Shown here: in pieces, positions 52,326-62,149 of the stretch
How the letters are laid out: every line of letters starts with the position of its first letter
Numbering within the stretch: the stretch's first letter is position 1
Notes under the pieces: model-generated
Seen by the model: the letters and a program-made list of their open reading frames with translations, nothing else
Told to the model about the DNA's origin: nothing
Database searches by the model: none
Program-made: the position numbers and the translations under genes
Origin: Doryteuthis pealeii
Lineage: Eukaryota; Mollusca; Cephalopoda; Myopsida; Loliginidae
NCBI GenBank assembly: GCA_023376005.1
Contig: CM042145.1
Location: 20,775,677 to 20,839,676, forward strand
Length of the DNA: 64,000 bases
Direction: 5' to 3'

Positions 52326-52828
52326 TCAGTGACGCAGGATGTGTACCTATCAGCATCTCTGATAATCTATTATTTTTTTTTTTTTCTCTCATTTATTGTT
52401 GCTTCTGAGTGGGGGGAGGTGAACGAATAATTTTGGCATTAGCATTTTGTGAGAATTCATTCTGAATATTGTATTTTTTTTTTTTTTTTTTTCCTCTCAT
52501 TTCTTGTTGCTTCCGGGAGGAAAAAAAAAAAAATAAAAAGATGACTTTCGAATTTTAAATAGCATCAACGAAGACAGACAAGAAAGATTCTTTTGAAAGT
52601 GACATGGAACTCTGTGAAAATCCAAATTTGGAACTGATGTTTCATTAAATTAAGATCAATTGATTTTTAAAATTTTTTTTTTTTAATTTAAAAAAATTTT
52701 TTTTTAAAATTTTTCTAAAGAACACACACTTTCTGCTCAGCACCTTAAGACTATCATATCCAATAATATAAAAATGAAACCCCATTCAAGCTGTTTTGAT
52801 CACATCTTGTCATTTTCCAAGATTTTAG

Positions 52829-53235
52829 CTCAGTTGATAGAGCATCAACCAAGGAACAACAAGGTTCTAGATTCGATACCGGCCCTCGCCAACACAGCGT
52901 ATGAGTAGCACAGCATAAAAATCTAAAAGGTCACAGAAAAATCGTATCCACACGTCCCAGTGTTTTTATTTTATTTATTTATTTTTTTTTCTTCCCCCAC
53001 CATTTCCAGCTAACTGTAAATAGATTTCAATATTTTCTTGGAATCTAATTACTCTGTATGGAGTACAGTGTACGGGTTAGAGGGCTCTAGTTGTTCATAG
53101 ATAAAAACTCTGCAAGTAAGGAGCTGATGATAGGTGTGGTGCTCCACCTCAGACGCAAAAACAATCTCCTTTGTCTAGTGCTAGTGAAAAGGGGATAATT
53201 CCCTCGCTGTCTGGCTGATACCAACTTTAGACCGC
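52829..53235 (+). repeat. SINE-1 interrupted by the ~190-bp repeat
   Basis: Head TTTAGCTCAGTTGATAGAGC and GTTCTAGATTCGATACCGGC to GAGTAGCACAG (52915). It then resumes at TAAGGAGCTGATGATAGGTG (53117) and runs to ACCAACTTTAGACCGCTC. A 16-18-bp SINE stretch (GATCTGTGCAGTAAAG) is missing at the junction. Confidence 0.8.
52916..53113. repeat. ~190-bp repeat, inverted copy inside SINE-1
   Basis: The reverse complement of 52138-52325 at about 85% identity (CATTTCCAGCTAACTGTAAA, TTCATAGATAAAAACTCTGC). The mirror sits inside the SINE, so one copy moved or was copied there, perhaps as part of a hairpin-forming rearrangement. Confidence 0.75.
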
Positions 53236-53259
53236 TCTTTTTTTTTTTTTTTACTTTAA

Positions 53260-53532
53260 CTCTTAACGTCCTATACCGCCTCATTCCGCCCATCCAGAAG
53301 TCACATTCATTTTCCCTATCTGCCCCAAACGATAGCCTTTGTTTAAATGTAATATTAAACATATTTAGAAGTCTTTATTTTTATAGCCCCAAACGATAGC
53401 CTTTGTTTAAATGTAATATTAAACATATTAGAAGTCTTTGAGGGAAATAACAGGTAACTTTAAATAAAAAGGACATTTTTAACCATTTTTTTAAATAAAT
53501 CGTTAGAGGAATGGGGCTCTGGATGTTAAGAG
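53260..53532. mobile_element. 273-bp piggyBac-like MITE (TTAA target)
   Basis: TTAA on both sides (53256-53259 and 53533-53536) with termini CTCTTAACGTCC / GGATGTTAAGAG. TTAA duplication is the signature of piggyBac. The interior holds a 62-bp tandem duplication (CCCCAAACGATAGCCTTTGT at 53325 and 53388). No coding capacity. Confidence 0.65.
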
Positions 53533-53539
53533 TTAATAT

Positions 53540-54105
53540 TCATTATCAAAATGACTAGTTGGTACATTAGTATCAATTTGACTTGGACTCATTACAAAGC
53601 ATTTTAATATAATGTATAGATATACAATGGAATATGAAGAATGCTAAGAAAAATGTAATATAATAGACAACAGGGGGCAGATTACTTTAATAATGAACCT
53701 TGCCTTGTGTCTATAGGCTTTGGCCTTTGGACCGGTAAATATAAATTAAATCACATGATCCCAGGGGTCGTCACCCCAGCCCCAGTGAATTGGTCATCAT
53801 GAGGTGAATTTTCTCGCAGATTTTGTCTAGGCCTTCTTTTCTTTATTCCACTTACCGTATATATACCTGTGGATAGGTTGCACCCCTAATTAAAATGTAA
53901 ATATGAATGCCTAATGAATGTGATTCCCTAATGTCTAAAAGCATAAAATAACCCTAGACAGGTTGTTGTGCCATAAAAATCAATCCATTATCAAAATTAT
54001 TTGTTGGTACCTGAGTATAAATCTGACTTTACACATTACCAGGGATTTTAATATAATGCATAGATATTCATTGGTCTCTGGACCAGTAAATATAAATTAA
54101 ATCAC
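53540..54105. other. A+T-rich interval with a degenerate internal duplication
   Basis: GACTAGTTGGTACATTAGTA..TTTGACTTGGACTCATTACA near 53550 resembles TTGTTGGTACCTGAGTATAA..TGACTTTACACATTACC near 54002. CTTTGGACCGGTAAATATAA (53730) resembles CTCTGGACCAGTAAATATAA (54074). An old ~450-bp tandem duplication. No gene. Confidence 0.5.
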
Positions 54106-54107
54106 GT

Positions 54108-54383
54108 GATCTTAAAAGAAATCCATTAACAAGAAGAAATAATTGTAATTTTATTCTTTACTTCCTATTTTGACTAAATAGTTAAATTAGTAGAATTTAG
54201 CAATGAAAGATGGGAGTGATGGAAGAGTAAGTTTCAGTTGTTCTATATTTTGATTATACCCTCCTGTTTCAAATCTTTTTATCTGCATTCTTATTTAGTT
54301 TCATTAGCCTTTCTAATTTAATATAATATTTTGTTACATTAAAACTTACATACTTGTACTCGGAAGGTGTATATATTTGCTAG
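54108..54383 (+). mobile_element. Heli-1 3' portion
   Basis: TCTTAAAAGAAATCCATTAA through TTAAACTTAC..ATACTTG, a diverged hairpin TACTCGGAAGGTGTA, ATATTTG and CTAG|T at 54380-54383. 5' half absent. Confidence 0.7.
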
Positions 54384-54853
54384 TTATGTTATATGCACCT
54401 ATTGCGTATATACACAATGTTCTGTAATAGAGAGAGGAGAGAGGTACAGACAGAGTATCGAAGAGATATTTAGACGAGATGCATAACTTTTCTTCTTCTC
54501 TGGCCATCTGTGATCGTCCAGTTGCCATGCTGAATTCTATCTCTTCTTCTTGTTTGGCCGATCTTCTAACTACGACATGCATCAACCAACAACGCCATGT
54601 TGCTTTTTAAAACCTTTATTTACTTAACTATCTTTTTTTACTATCTAATACAGAGCGGTTTTCCCGCCTCTTGGGTCAAAGTTCCCAAACGGTCTGTAAC
54701 TTTCCATTTGGGTGCTTTGTATTTCCGCTACACAGTGTCGTCAATGATCTCTGCTACCATAGATTATGCAACAGTTTTATTAAAATCCCTAGTAATGTGT
54801 ACAAGATCAGAATGAAATAAACTTATTTCATACTTTGCCAAAAAAAAAAAAAA
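54384..54853 (+). other. possible retroposed transcript or LTR fragment
   Basis: Directly after the Heli-1 end. It has mixed complexity (GGCCATCTGTGATCGTCCAG, CCCGCCTCTTGGGTCAAAGT) and finishes with AATAAA (54816) about 20 bases before a 14-A run. That is the 3' signature of a reverse-transcribed polyadenylated RNA. No recognisable protein in any frame. Confidence 0.35.
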
Positions 54854-55222
54854 TGTTAGGAGGTATTTATAGAATACCTAGGCATTTCTATAAAATGCCT
54901 GGGTCTCATACATTATTGGTGATATTATCGGTGCATATTGCATAAATGCGTCCTGGCCTCCTGCCCTAAAAGATGCTAAGCAGTGCCTGCGGTGATACCT
55001 ATATTATCATTACAAACTGGTGCATTCTTTGGCTTTCCCCTGGGTATAATTCATGTGGCAGGATAAAAATATTGATGCTGCCTGTAAGAATTTGTGACAT
55101 CTAGATGTAAAACTATCCACCTCTTACTTGATGATTAATTCACTTTAGCAAAGACTAAAGAATGAAATGTAGTCATAAAACAAATGACAATGAGTCTATT
55201 TTTTTTTTTTATTTTTTTCTTT

Positions 55223-55267
<45 letters not shown>

Positions 55268-55330
55268 AGATAAATTATTCTGAAAGATGCTGGTTGTACC
55301 TCCAATAAGCTGTGAATATAAATGATTTCT
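54854..55330. other. unassigned, contains long poly(T)
   Basis: T tracts lie at 55200-55211 and 55229-55266. No gene. Confidence 0.5.
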
Positions 55331-55334
55331 CTAA

Positions 55335-55500
55335 ATTGACGGTTAAATTGAACTTAATGGACCTAAATTCCACCATGGTATGTCACCGCGCCGAAAGTAA
55401 AAAAATACCAAAAATCAGGGAATTTCTTTTTTAAAAATTTTTTCCCAAGATGTCATTTTGAAAAAAAATTTATTTTGAAAAACTGAATTACCTGGGTTTT
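55335..55500. repeat. fragment of the 59.85-kb foldback family
   Basis: ACGGTTAAATTGAACTTAAT, ACCTAAATTCCACCATGGTA, CCAAAAATCAGGGAATTT match the left arm at 59855-59935. Confidence 0.6.
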
Positions 55501-55529
55501 TCCACAACAGTAGAGTATAGAAGTAAAAA

Positions 55530-55531
<2 letters not shown>

Positions 55532-55586
<55 letters not shown>
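55532..55586. repeat. (TA)n microsatellite
   Basis: About 54 bp of (TA)n, the 3' tail of the adjoining minus-strand SINE-4. Confidence 0.95.
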
Positions 55587-55588
<2 letters not shown>

Positions 55589-55738
55589 TCATCCACAGAC
55601 CCGTGTTTCGAAGTTTACTTCTCATCAGTGCGGCTCGACTTTTTAACATCTACCTCTAGCCGGGATTGAAACCCGACAGAATTTTTGTCTGCAAAGTTCC
55701 TTACCCATGCAGCTATCAGTGGCCATCAGTCTAGGGTG
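55587..55738 (-). repeat. SINE-4: short tRNA-derived SINE carrying a hammerhead core
   Basis: Minus strand from 55738: GGCCACTGATAGCTGCATGG + GTAAGGAA (A box), GTCGGGTTTCAATCCCGGCT (B box), GAGGTAGATGTTAAAAAGTC, then the hammerhead core, then TGGATGACTGATATATA running into (TA)n. Total about 150 bp: promoter, ribozyme-like module and tail, nothing else. A decayed relative is at 10161-10290 and a head-less copy at 55895-55960. Confidence 0.65.
55593..55634 (-). ncRNA. hammerhead-ribozyme-like motif, canonical core (SINE-4)
   Basis: Minus strand, 42 nt: GCCGCA, CTGATGA, GAAG-TAAA-CTTC, GAAA, CACGGGT (mini stem III with one mismatch), C at 17 (GUC), TGTGG. Stem I CCGCA/TGTGG pairs over five positions (one G-U). 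No extra nucleotide before stem II, so every conserved core position is as in known hammerheads. Confidence 0.65.
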
Positions 55739-55894
55739 AACAATTAATTGCTACATACTTTACGGCGGTATGTTTTTACAATCACCAGAGAACTCAAATA
55801 TGTAAACAGATGGGTAACGACTAATGCCAAACAGTGAAGTTACAATTAATGTCCCCCCACAGTGCGCAACCATGGGAGTGGGAAGCATATATAT

Positions 55895-55960
55895 CAGTCA
55901 TCCACAGACACATGTTTCAAAGTTTACTTTTCATCAGTGCGGCTCGACTTTTTAACAGAT
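55895..55960 (-). repeat. SINE-4, 5'-truncated copy
   Basis: CAGTCATCCACAGACACATG to GGCTCGACTTTTTAACAGAT on the given strand, with a TATATA tail at its 3' side. The tRNA head is missing. Confidence 0.7.
55902..55943 (-). ncRNA. hammerhead-ribozyme-like motif, canonical core, intact stems
   Basis: Minus strand, 42 nt: GCCGCA, CTGATGA, AAAG-TAAA-CTTT, GAAA, CATGTGT forming ACA-TG-TGT, C at 17 (GUC), TGTGG. Stem I has five pairs, stem II four and stem III three with a 2-nt loop. The best hammerhead candidate in the window. Confidence 0.7.
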
Positions 55961-55967
55961 ATATCTA

Positions 55968-56346
55968 TCTATTAATAATGGAGATTCGCTTCCGGTTTTT
56001 GTCTGTAACAAAAATGACATCACTGCTTACATCACATTACCCAAAATCGTCATAACAGAATAAATACACTCAAAATTTGAACATGCAACATTAGACAGTC
56101 CTCATTGTTTTTAAAACAAGTTTTAATAAATACATGACTGGTATTATATATCTATATATAGTTTGTTTTATTTTAATACATATTTAAAGTTTACATTTCA
56201 AATTGTTTTATTTTTTAATCCTTTAATGAATTTGATGATTTTACTTACTTAGGGTACAAACTCGCTGACATTGAATTTTTTACTCCCACCCCTCAGTCAA
56301 TATGTTTCAAAAATCTATTTTTACGTGTTTTTTTATTTTGTACTAG
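55968..56346 (+). mobile_element. Heli-1-related Helitron, short
   Basis: Starts A|TCTATTAATAATGGAGATTC and ends TGTACTAG|T (56343-56346). The 5' end is clearly Heli-1-like (GTCTGTAACAAAAATGACAT), the interior differs and the 3' hairpin is not evident. Confidence 0.45.
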
Positions 56347-56359
56347 TATATATAAAGAA

Positions 56360-57184
56360 CCTTTGATGCTTAGATCTATAAGAGAAAAAAAAACATCCAC
56401 ACAAGGAATTATACACTTTAAGAAGCCATAGAACAGATGAACTAAAATGGAGAAATAAAAGCAGCAAAAAATATGGACATTGGTTTTAATAACTTGAGGA
56501 AAAATGGCGATGACTCATTTTAGAATTTCAACACCATTTAAAAGAGAAAAAAAAAAAATTAAAAATACAAAACAGATAGTTTTTGCAGATAAATGATAAA
56601 AAAAATTTTTTTTAAAAGTCTCTCCAGACCATCATCTGGGAGAGATCCTCAGACATTGTGGCTCCCAGTCAGTGTCATGCTCTTCTGCCGAGTTGCACTT
56701 AGCCTGGTTCTTTGTTAGTTCCTAACCGTACTTAGTTCAGTTAAGTCTGCATCTGCCGCCTTAAGATTAGCAGTATGTTAAATGGAATTTACAATGAGAA
56801 CATGTTAAGGATAGCCTTGCTTAGTGAGTGTAAAAATAATCCATGCATGAAATGCTAAATAATTTGAGATAATTCTGTCAAGACAAGGAGATAAGCTTGT
56901 ATTTTATTTACTTATTATTCTATTAGCTGTTTGAGGTTGGATTCATTAACTCTTTGCCTACTTTAAGCCGCTCACACCAGCTCTCCTACCACTGCACATA
57001 CCGCACCCAAGCAAAGTACAAAAACTGATGGTTCGTTTATTTTGATTTAGCAGAAGGACTCGGATTACAATAATAATAGAACTTTATTTGAATAGAATGA
57101 GTTCTGAGGTGAACGGATAGTGAACTTTGAAATATCCCATCATACAGGTAAAAATACCAAGAAAATTTGGTACAGCTGTGGGGG

Positions 57185-57215
<31 letters not shown>

Positions 57216-57220
57216 CAGTA
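56360..57220. other. unassigned interval
   Basis: A+T-rich with one higher-G+C island at 56620-56770 (CTCTCCAGACCATCATCTGG...CATCTGCCGCCTTAAGATTA). No gene or relatives found. Confidence 0.4.
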
Positions 57221-57224
57221 ACGT

Positions 57225-57515
57225 TTATTCTTTCTTAATGAAAATAATTATTTTCTGTATATTTGCTTCAACTGAAGTCGGGTTCTTCACAATCATGACC
57301 TTGTACCACACTTTTATTTTGAGTTAATGATATCAAAATCAATCAATGGTTGCCATAGTTCTCTAAATGTTCTTATTTGGTAGGCAAAGAGTGCCCCCCC
57401 CCCAGAACCCTTAAACATAATGTTTAATCTTTCTTAATGTAAATAATTATTTTCTGTATATTTGCTTCAAGTGAAGTTGGGATCTTCACAATCATGACCT
57501 TGTACCAGACCTCGT
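57225..57515. repeat. ~207-bp-spaced direct duplication
   Basis: TTTATTCTTTCTTAATGAAA...CAATCATGACCTTGTACCA occurs at 57225-57306 and again (TTTAATCTTTCTTAATGTAA...) at 57422-57507. Confidence 0.8.
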
Positions 57516-57745
57516 CTAAAAGGAACAGGGCTAGGTTTATTGCCTGGTACCTGATGCACCCCAAAGGCCGATGGGAACCATGTACTTTTTGCAATAGCCA
57601 CTATATGAGCTTTGGTTTGTGCGTGGCTCCCCATATTAAAAAATACTTTGTGTTAATCTGGCCTGGTTGGAGCTCAAGAATATAATAAACCTGTACTGTA
57701 ATCCAAGCACAGATCCAGTCTTTGGAGACGGATGTATCCAAGAAT
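57516..57745 (+). other. unassigned segment with AATAAA
   Basis: A 63-codon frame (..FIAWYLMHPKGRWEPCTFCN..) ends at 57685 just before AATAAACCTG. The composition looks more complex than its surroundings, but I know no match and no start or splice context stands out. Confidence 0.25.
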
Positions 57746-57751
57746 GGGCTA

Positions 57752-58560
57752 TTAACTTATAATGGAGATTGTTTGTCTGTAACCAAAACTATGTCACCAC
57801 CACCGTCACACTTCCCTTAGTTATTTACATTATATTCTCAATGGTTTATTAAATAATCACTAATTAATCTTAATTAGCATCTTATTTATTAACAATGTCT
57901 CTATTAAGGTCCAGCTGAGATAGATTTTCCTCAAAACAGCCCATATTATTCAGGTATCTACCGCGCATCCCATGTATGCGGGTGTGACACAAGGTCTTTT
58001 TAATGTGGGACCACCCATGAACAGAATCTCATGGGTGGTGGGTGCAAAAAATGTGTTGATTCCATCGGCATTCCCCCTAACGGGGGGGGGGCGCCTCAGG
58101 CACTGGGCAAGACTGGGTTTACCCAGTCTTGCCCCTTTAAATCAAGGGGGCAGGTGTTGCCTGGGGGGATAGCCCCCCTGGGATCACGCCATTAATTTCA
58201 TTATTAGTCTAATGGCTGAAGCCACCAGACCCCTACTCCGGTAACCTGGTTATTAATGTGTTCAAAATCCAGCAATATGTGTTGTATATCATTAAGAAAT
58301 AAATGTTTACATAGTATATGGTGTGAATAATTTGCATACTGGTTTTAACAAAACCATGTTTAATAAATGATTACTTGGTTTTATTGATTTCTATTATTAT
58401 TGTTTTATTCTCAAACGTATTAAATGCAATCCTATGTATAATCTTATATTGAAATCAATTAGAATAAAGTAAAAATAAGTGTTTTCTGTATTCGTTTTAA
58501 TTTCATTAGTTTTCCTAATTCAATATAATATTTAATTATATTAAAATTTAAATATTTGTG
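57752..58560 (+). mobile_element. Heli-1 remnant carrying a GC-rich insert
   Basis: TTATAATGGAGATTGTTTGT, ACCAAAACTATGTCACC and CTTCCCTTAGTTATTTACAT at the start, and TAATATAATATTTAATTATA near the end, are Heli-1. Neither terminus is intact. Between about 57950 and 58260 lies G+C-rich DNA of different character. Confidence 0.55.
57950..58260 (-). repeat. GC-rich hairpin-rich insert sharing the SINE-2 tail
   Basis: Contains CCACCCATGA/TCATGGGTGG and GGCAAGACTGGG/CCCAGTCTTGCC hairpins and a run of nine G. Read on the minus strand, its end GACCTTGTGTCACACCC + GCATACATGGGATGCGCGGTAG resembles the SINE-2 tail (GACCTTGTGTCGTATCCTGC). That suggests a distinct SINE using the same 3' module. Confidence 0.45.
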
Positions 58561-58919
58561 GCCAGTATGTATAATGTGAATGTAGTGGTATTTTTTTTTA
58601 CTTTAGAAAGGAACTGAATATCAGGAAGAAAGGGACTGAAATTGGTCAGGAATTAATAAAAGCATCTCTGAGGAATAACATTATTATATTTATAATATAA
58701 ATGCATTGCTAATGATTTTACTTTAGAAATGCATTAATAATTAGAGAAAATCATTATCTGGGGTTACAAAAAAATGAAATAAAAACTGAATGCAAACATT
58801 AGTGACAGAAGAGAGCAATTATATATCTATATTTTAAATAATGTTTTGGTGTTGATAAAAGGGAATCAATTAAGTGAAATAAAATTGAAATAATTGGCCT
58901 GATGGGCTCATTTATATAT
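58561..58919. other. A+T-rich interval, nothing recognised
   Basis: No coding or repeat signal beyond short A+T runs. Confidence 0.45.
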
Positions 58920-58968
58920 ATTTACCAACCCCTCCGCACGAGCAGGATGCGACACAAGATCAATTTCT
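58920..58968 (-). repeat. SINE-2 tail fragment
   Basis: TTTACCAACCCCTCCGCACG + AGCAGGATGCGACACAAG is the reverse of the SINE-2 3' end. Confidence 0.8.
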
Positions 58969-59024
58969 GATGGGCTCATTTAATGAAACTGTTATAGAGG
59001 ATTATCTGACTATTATCCTCATCT

Positions 59025-59335
59025 TCATTGTTATTTGTACAACGTTCTGGCCGATATGCCCTCTGGTCTTCTTCAGGTATTTCTTGTCGGACTCGGGAAC
59101 CTTTTGGTGTAAATGGGAGCCACAACGGAACTTTGAACCTAACCCTTTATTTAGTCCATGGGGTTATTCTGTTCTCATTCCGCTAACCATAGCTGGGGTA
59201 GAGGCGTTAAGCTGTGCTAATTATTATTCTATGTTACTGCTGCCCTTGGTCAGGATTGAACCTGCAGTCCAGAGATAACTGTCACTTAGAACTGTCTTAA
59301 CCTAACTTCTTTATCCACTAGGCCATGTGTCCAAT
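59025..59335 (-). repeat. SINE-3, near complete
   Basis: Minus strand: TGGCCTAGTGGATAAAGAAG (A box), GGACTGCAGGTTCAATCCTG (B box), CTATGGTTAGCGGAATGAGA, one GGTTCCCGAGTCCGAC unit, then ACCTGAAGAAGACCAGAGGG and GGCCAGAACGTTGTACAAAT. The hammerhead-like module lies at the 3' end as in SINE-4, but GAAA has become AGAA here. Confidence 0.75.
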
Positions 59336-59339
59336 TGGA

Positions 59340-59845
59340 CAATCCAGTGGAAATCTGTGATTAAGCAACACCAGATAATCTGGATTTATGTTTGAATTGC
59401 ATCTTGAACAATTTGGACGGTCTCATTTTTAACCATAGGGTGTTGCAGGATGATAACAGACGGAATATTTAGGAAGAAACGTATTAATATATAGATAAAA
59501 CGTAGGTAAATAATAATGAATAATGAAAAACTCACTTTTCACAATTAAAAGCATTGAATTATTTTTTATCAGCTCTGAAAATTTGAGATCACCTCATAAC
59601 ATAAATACAATATTTTGTTTATTTTTATATCAGGTTGGAACAAAATAAATTACATTTTTTATCTTTAGAATTGGGTGAAATAAAATGGGACAAATAAGAA
59701 ATCTGCGATTAAATGAAACCAGATAATCTGTATTTACATTTTTTGCGTTGAGTCTTGAACAATTTGGATGGTCTCATTTTTAACCAGAGGGTGTTGCAGG
59801 ATGATAACGGATGGAAAATTTAAGAACACCAGTATTAATATATAG
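59340..59845. other. interval with ~360-bp spaced duplication
   Basis: AATCTGTGATTAAGCAACAC..GATAATCTGGATTTATG..TTGGACGGTCTCATTTTTAA..GTGTTGCAGGATGATAACAG at 59350-59465 recurs at 59700-59815. No gene. Confidence 0.7.
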
Positions 59846-59849
59846 ATCC

Positions 59850-60275
59850 TATGGTTAAATCGAACTTAACAGACCTAATTCCACCATCGTATGAAAAAAA
59901 AACAAAAAAAAAAATCAGGGAATTAACCGAATTTAATGAAATTTTCAGTGTTGATGAATAAAATATATAATTCACCAGTTATTTTATTTAAAACTTTTAC
60001 ATTTTTTCAGGTCAGTTAACTTTGAACCACGTATCTTTGAGAATCTGTTACGCCTCAAAGATACGTGGTTCAAAGGTGACAGACCTGAAAAATGTAAATG
60101 TTTTTAACTAAAATAACTGGTGTATCATATATTTTATTCATTGATATATCAACACTGAAAATTTCATTACATTTGGTTAATTCTCTGATTTTTGGTATTT
60201 TTTTCTTTCGGCGGTGTGATATACGATGGTGGAATTTATATCCGTTAAGTTTGATTTAACTGATCCTACAATGTA
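59850..60275. mobile_element. large foldback element (~190-bp arms)
   Basis: Arms GGTTAAATCGAACTTAACAG ... AATTCCACCATCGTATG ... ATCAGGGAATTAACCGAA ... TTACATTTTTTCAGGTCA and their mirror, turn near 60050 around TCTTTGAGAATCTGTTACGC. Near-terminal GATCCTA on both sides (about 59846 and 60262) may be the target duplication. Relatives at 55335 and, in the palindrome, 25715 and 30950. Confidence 0.78.
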
Positions 60276-60279
60276 TGAA

Positions 60280-60700
60280 ATTTCATTGGCAAAACATTTT
60301 ACTGCTTCATTAAATGCCCAATTGTAGGTTTTTGGTGATTCCGGGAGATTCTGACAATTGACACTAAGAACGTTTAAGCCAAAAGCTTTTAATTTTCTCT
60401 TTCAACAAGAGTTCTTCAGTTACCGTTACTGATTTCCTTGCGCTTTTCCTCTGTGTTGTTGGCAGAGAATCTAAAGAAGGTATGACGTTAAATCAAATCA
60501 AACACTAATACGATTCTAGTTGATGCTGTAAATTGCTTGTTCACTGCCATCTAGTGGTCCTTATAAGTGCTGTATTAGGACGCTGTAAGTGAAGAAAATT
60601 TGTGTTTATTACACACGTTTGATTTCGTTTGTGCACAATCGGTCTTACTAAGCGACTATACCTTGTAACCGATGTTCGGTCTAACCAGAATCTACTAGCC
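60280..60700. other. unassigned interval
   Basis: No gene recognised; a few mixed-complexity stretches (GCGCTTTTCCTCTGTGTTGT; GCCATCTAGTGGTCCTTATA). Confidence 0.4.
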
Positions 60701-60701
60701 C

Positions 60702-61115
60702 TGTCAGCTGGGGTTGTAGAATATACCAACTGCACCTCTGCAGCGGGGTAAAATCCCCCCAATTGTAGAATTTACACAGGTCAGTATTTAGCTGTATTAC
60801 CCCTCCAATCAATCGGCTGGTCATGTCAAGCCCTAACACCTATATAATTGCTCCAGCCCTATTGCCTTTATAGCAAGCCCTAATCCTTTTAATCATATGG
60901 GTGCTAGAAGGCAGTGGCTGAGGGTCTTCATGTCATGAAGTTCCAGTTCTGAAGGTTTGGGGAATGTGGAGTGCCCCTTTATCATCATTGATCCTTGGTC
61001 CACTCTGACCCAGAGTGGTAGTACCTGTTAGGGTATGAATTTATTTCAAAACTTTTTCGGCATTAAATGACCCACTGAGGTTGATATGCTGTAAAAGAAA
61101 CTAAACCAAACCTGG
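60702..61115 (+). repeat. R1 dispersed repeat
   Basis: CAGCTGGGGTTGTAGAATAT, AACTGCACCTCTGCAG, CATGTCAAGCCCTAACACCT, CATATGGGTGCTAGAAGGCA, CTCTGACCCAGAGTGGTAGT, TTGATATGCTGTAAAAGAAA + (CTAAACC) tail. A ~30-bp internal deletion after 'TCATGTCATG'. Confidence 0.78.
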
Positions 61116-61234
61116 TTAAAAGAGCACTAAGGGTAACCCAAAGCCAAAATTTTAGATCTTATTTTTCCAATGCAAGTATCAGTGGGGAACAAGAAAAGTT
61201 TTGATAATTATATTAAATTTTTTGTACTAGTTCA

Positions 61235-61445
61235 CATACTCCTAGATATTTAGTGTGCTGGTTATGATATTAAATTGCATCTAATAGTAAGATTCACTTC
61301 TGGGGCTCGTGGGGGGATTGTAGTACCCCTTCATTGCCATTATTCCCAGGTCCACCATGACTCTGACTGGTAGGACTTGTAAGGATCCCGTCTTTGTGTT
61401 AAATAGATTTTGAAAAAAATGTGTATTACAAGTTGAGTCTGTTCT
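61235..61445 (+). repeat. R1-related fragment
   Basis: AGTGTGCTGGTTATGATATT, TTCCCAGGTCCACCATGACT, GATCCCGTCTTTGTGTTAAA; a diverged internal part without the 3' end. Confidence 0.5.
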
Positions 61446-62149
61446 GAGAATACCCGAGTGAACTAGTAAGTAGGTGCTTTTTATACAATTTGTTGAGATA
61501 CATTCCAGAACAATGGTGCCCTGGAAAAACTCTGTATTGATGGTGACCCACCCTTCACACCCCTCCTAGTTAAGCAGTTCCGGTACAACTGGGCTCTTCA
61601 AAGCAAATCAATTGATCTGTTGTCTAGCGACAATCCAATGGTCTGGTGGAGCTACCTATTGTAGGGAGATTAAATGGAGTAGTCTCCCTTGACACAGGGT
61701 TTGAGGAACTCTTCTGTGTCAGGCGTTGCAGTAGCCCCAAAGTCTCTGCCTCTTTTAGAAACCTGTCTTGAGGAGGACAGACATAGTCGTCATTTCTCAA
61801 CATGCCTTGCCTTCCAGACCCAAGAAACAGTAAGTGGTTTCCCTCTCTTTGTCTTACCAGACATTTGCACATGTACTTGAATGCATTGTGACTCTTGTAT
61901 AGCCTGGGTACCTTGTTCCCTCTGTATGTGTTAAATTAAATGTTATGTTACTAATTGACTTGTCTGTTATTTTCCTACCAAATGTTCTGTGTTGGGTTAC
62001 TCTCCTTTAAGTAACCCAATGCTTTATAAGAATGGGAGCTGATACCTCCTCAAATTCTTATACTATCAAGACAGCTAAGAGAATAGAAAATAGCAACATA
62101 GGACTGCAGGGAACCTTGGATAATGACCAGACAGCAAGAGCTATCCTCC
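61446..62149. other. unassigned, moderately complex interval
   Basis: Mixed composition with competing short frames on both strands around 61624-61880. One AACA|GTAAGTGG donor-like site lies at 61828, but no acceptor or consistent frame. AGTAACCCA is inverted within 61995-62020. No gene called. Confidence 0.35.

Noticed and set aside
61624..61880. Opposed 60-80-codon frames that might be exons
   Set aside because: Both strands are open, there is no homology I recognise, and only one donor-like site without an acceptor.
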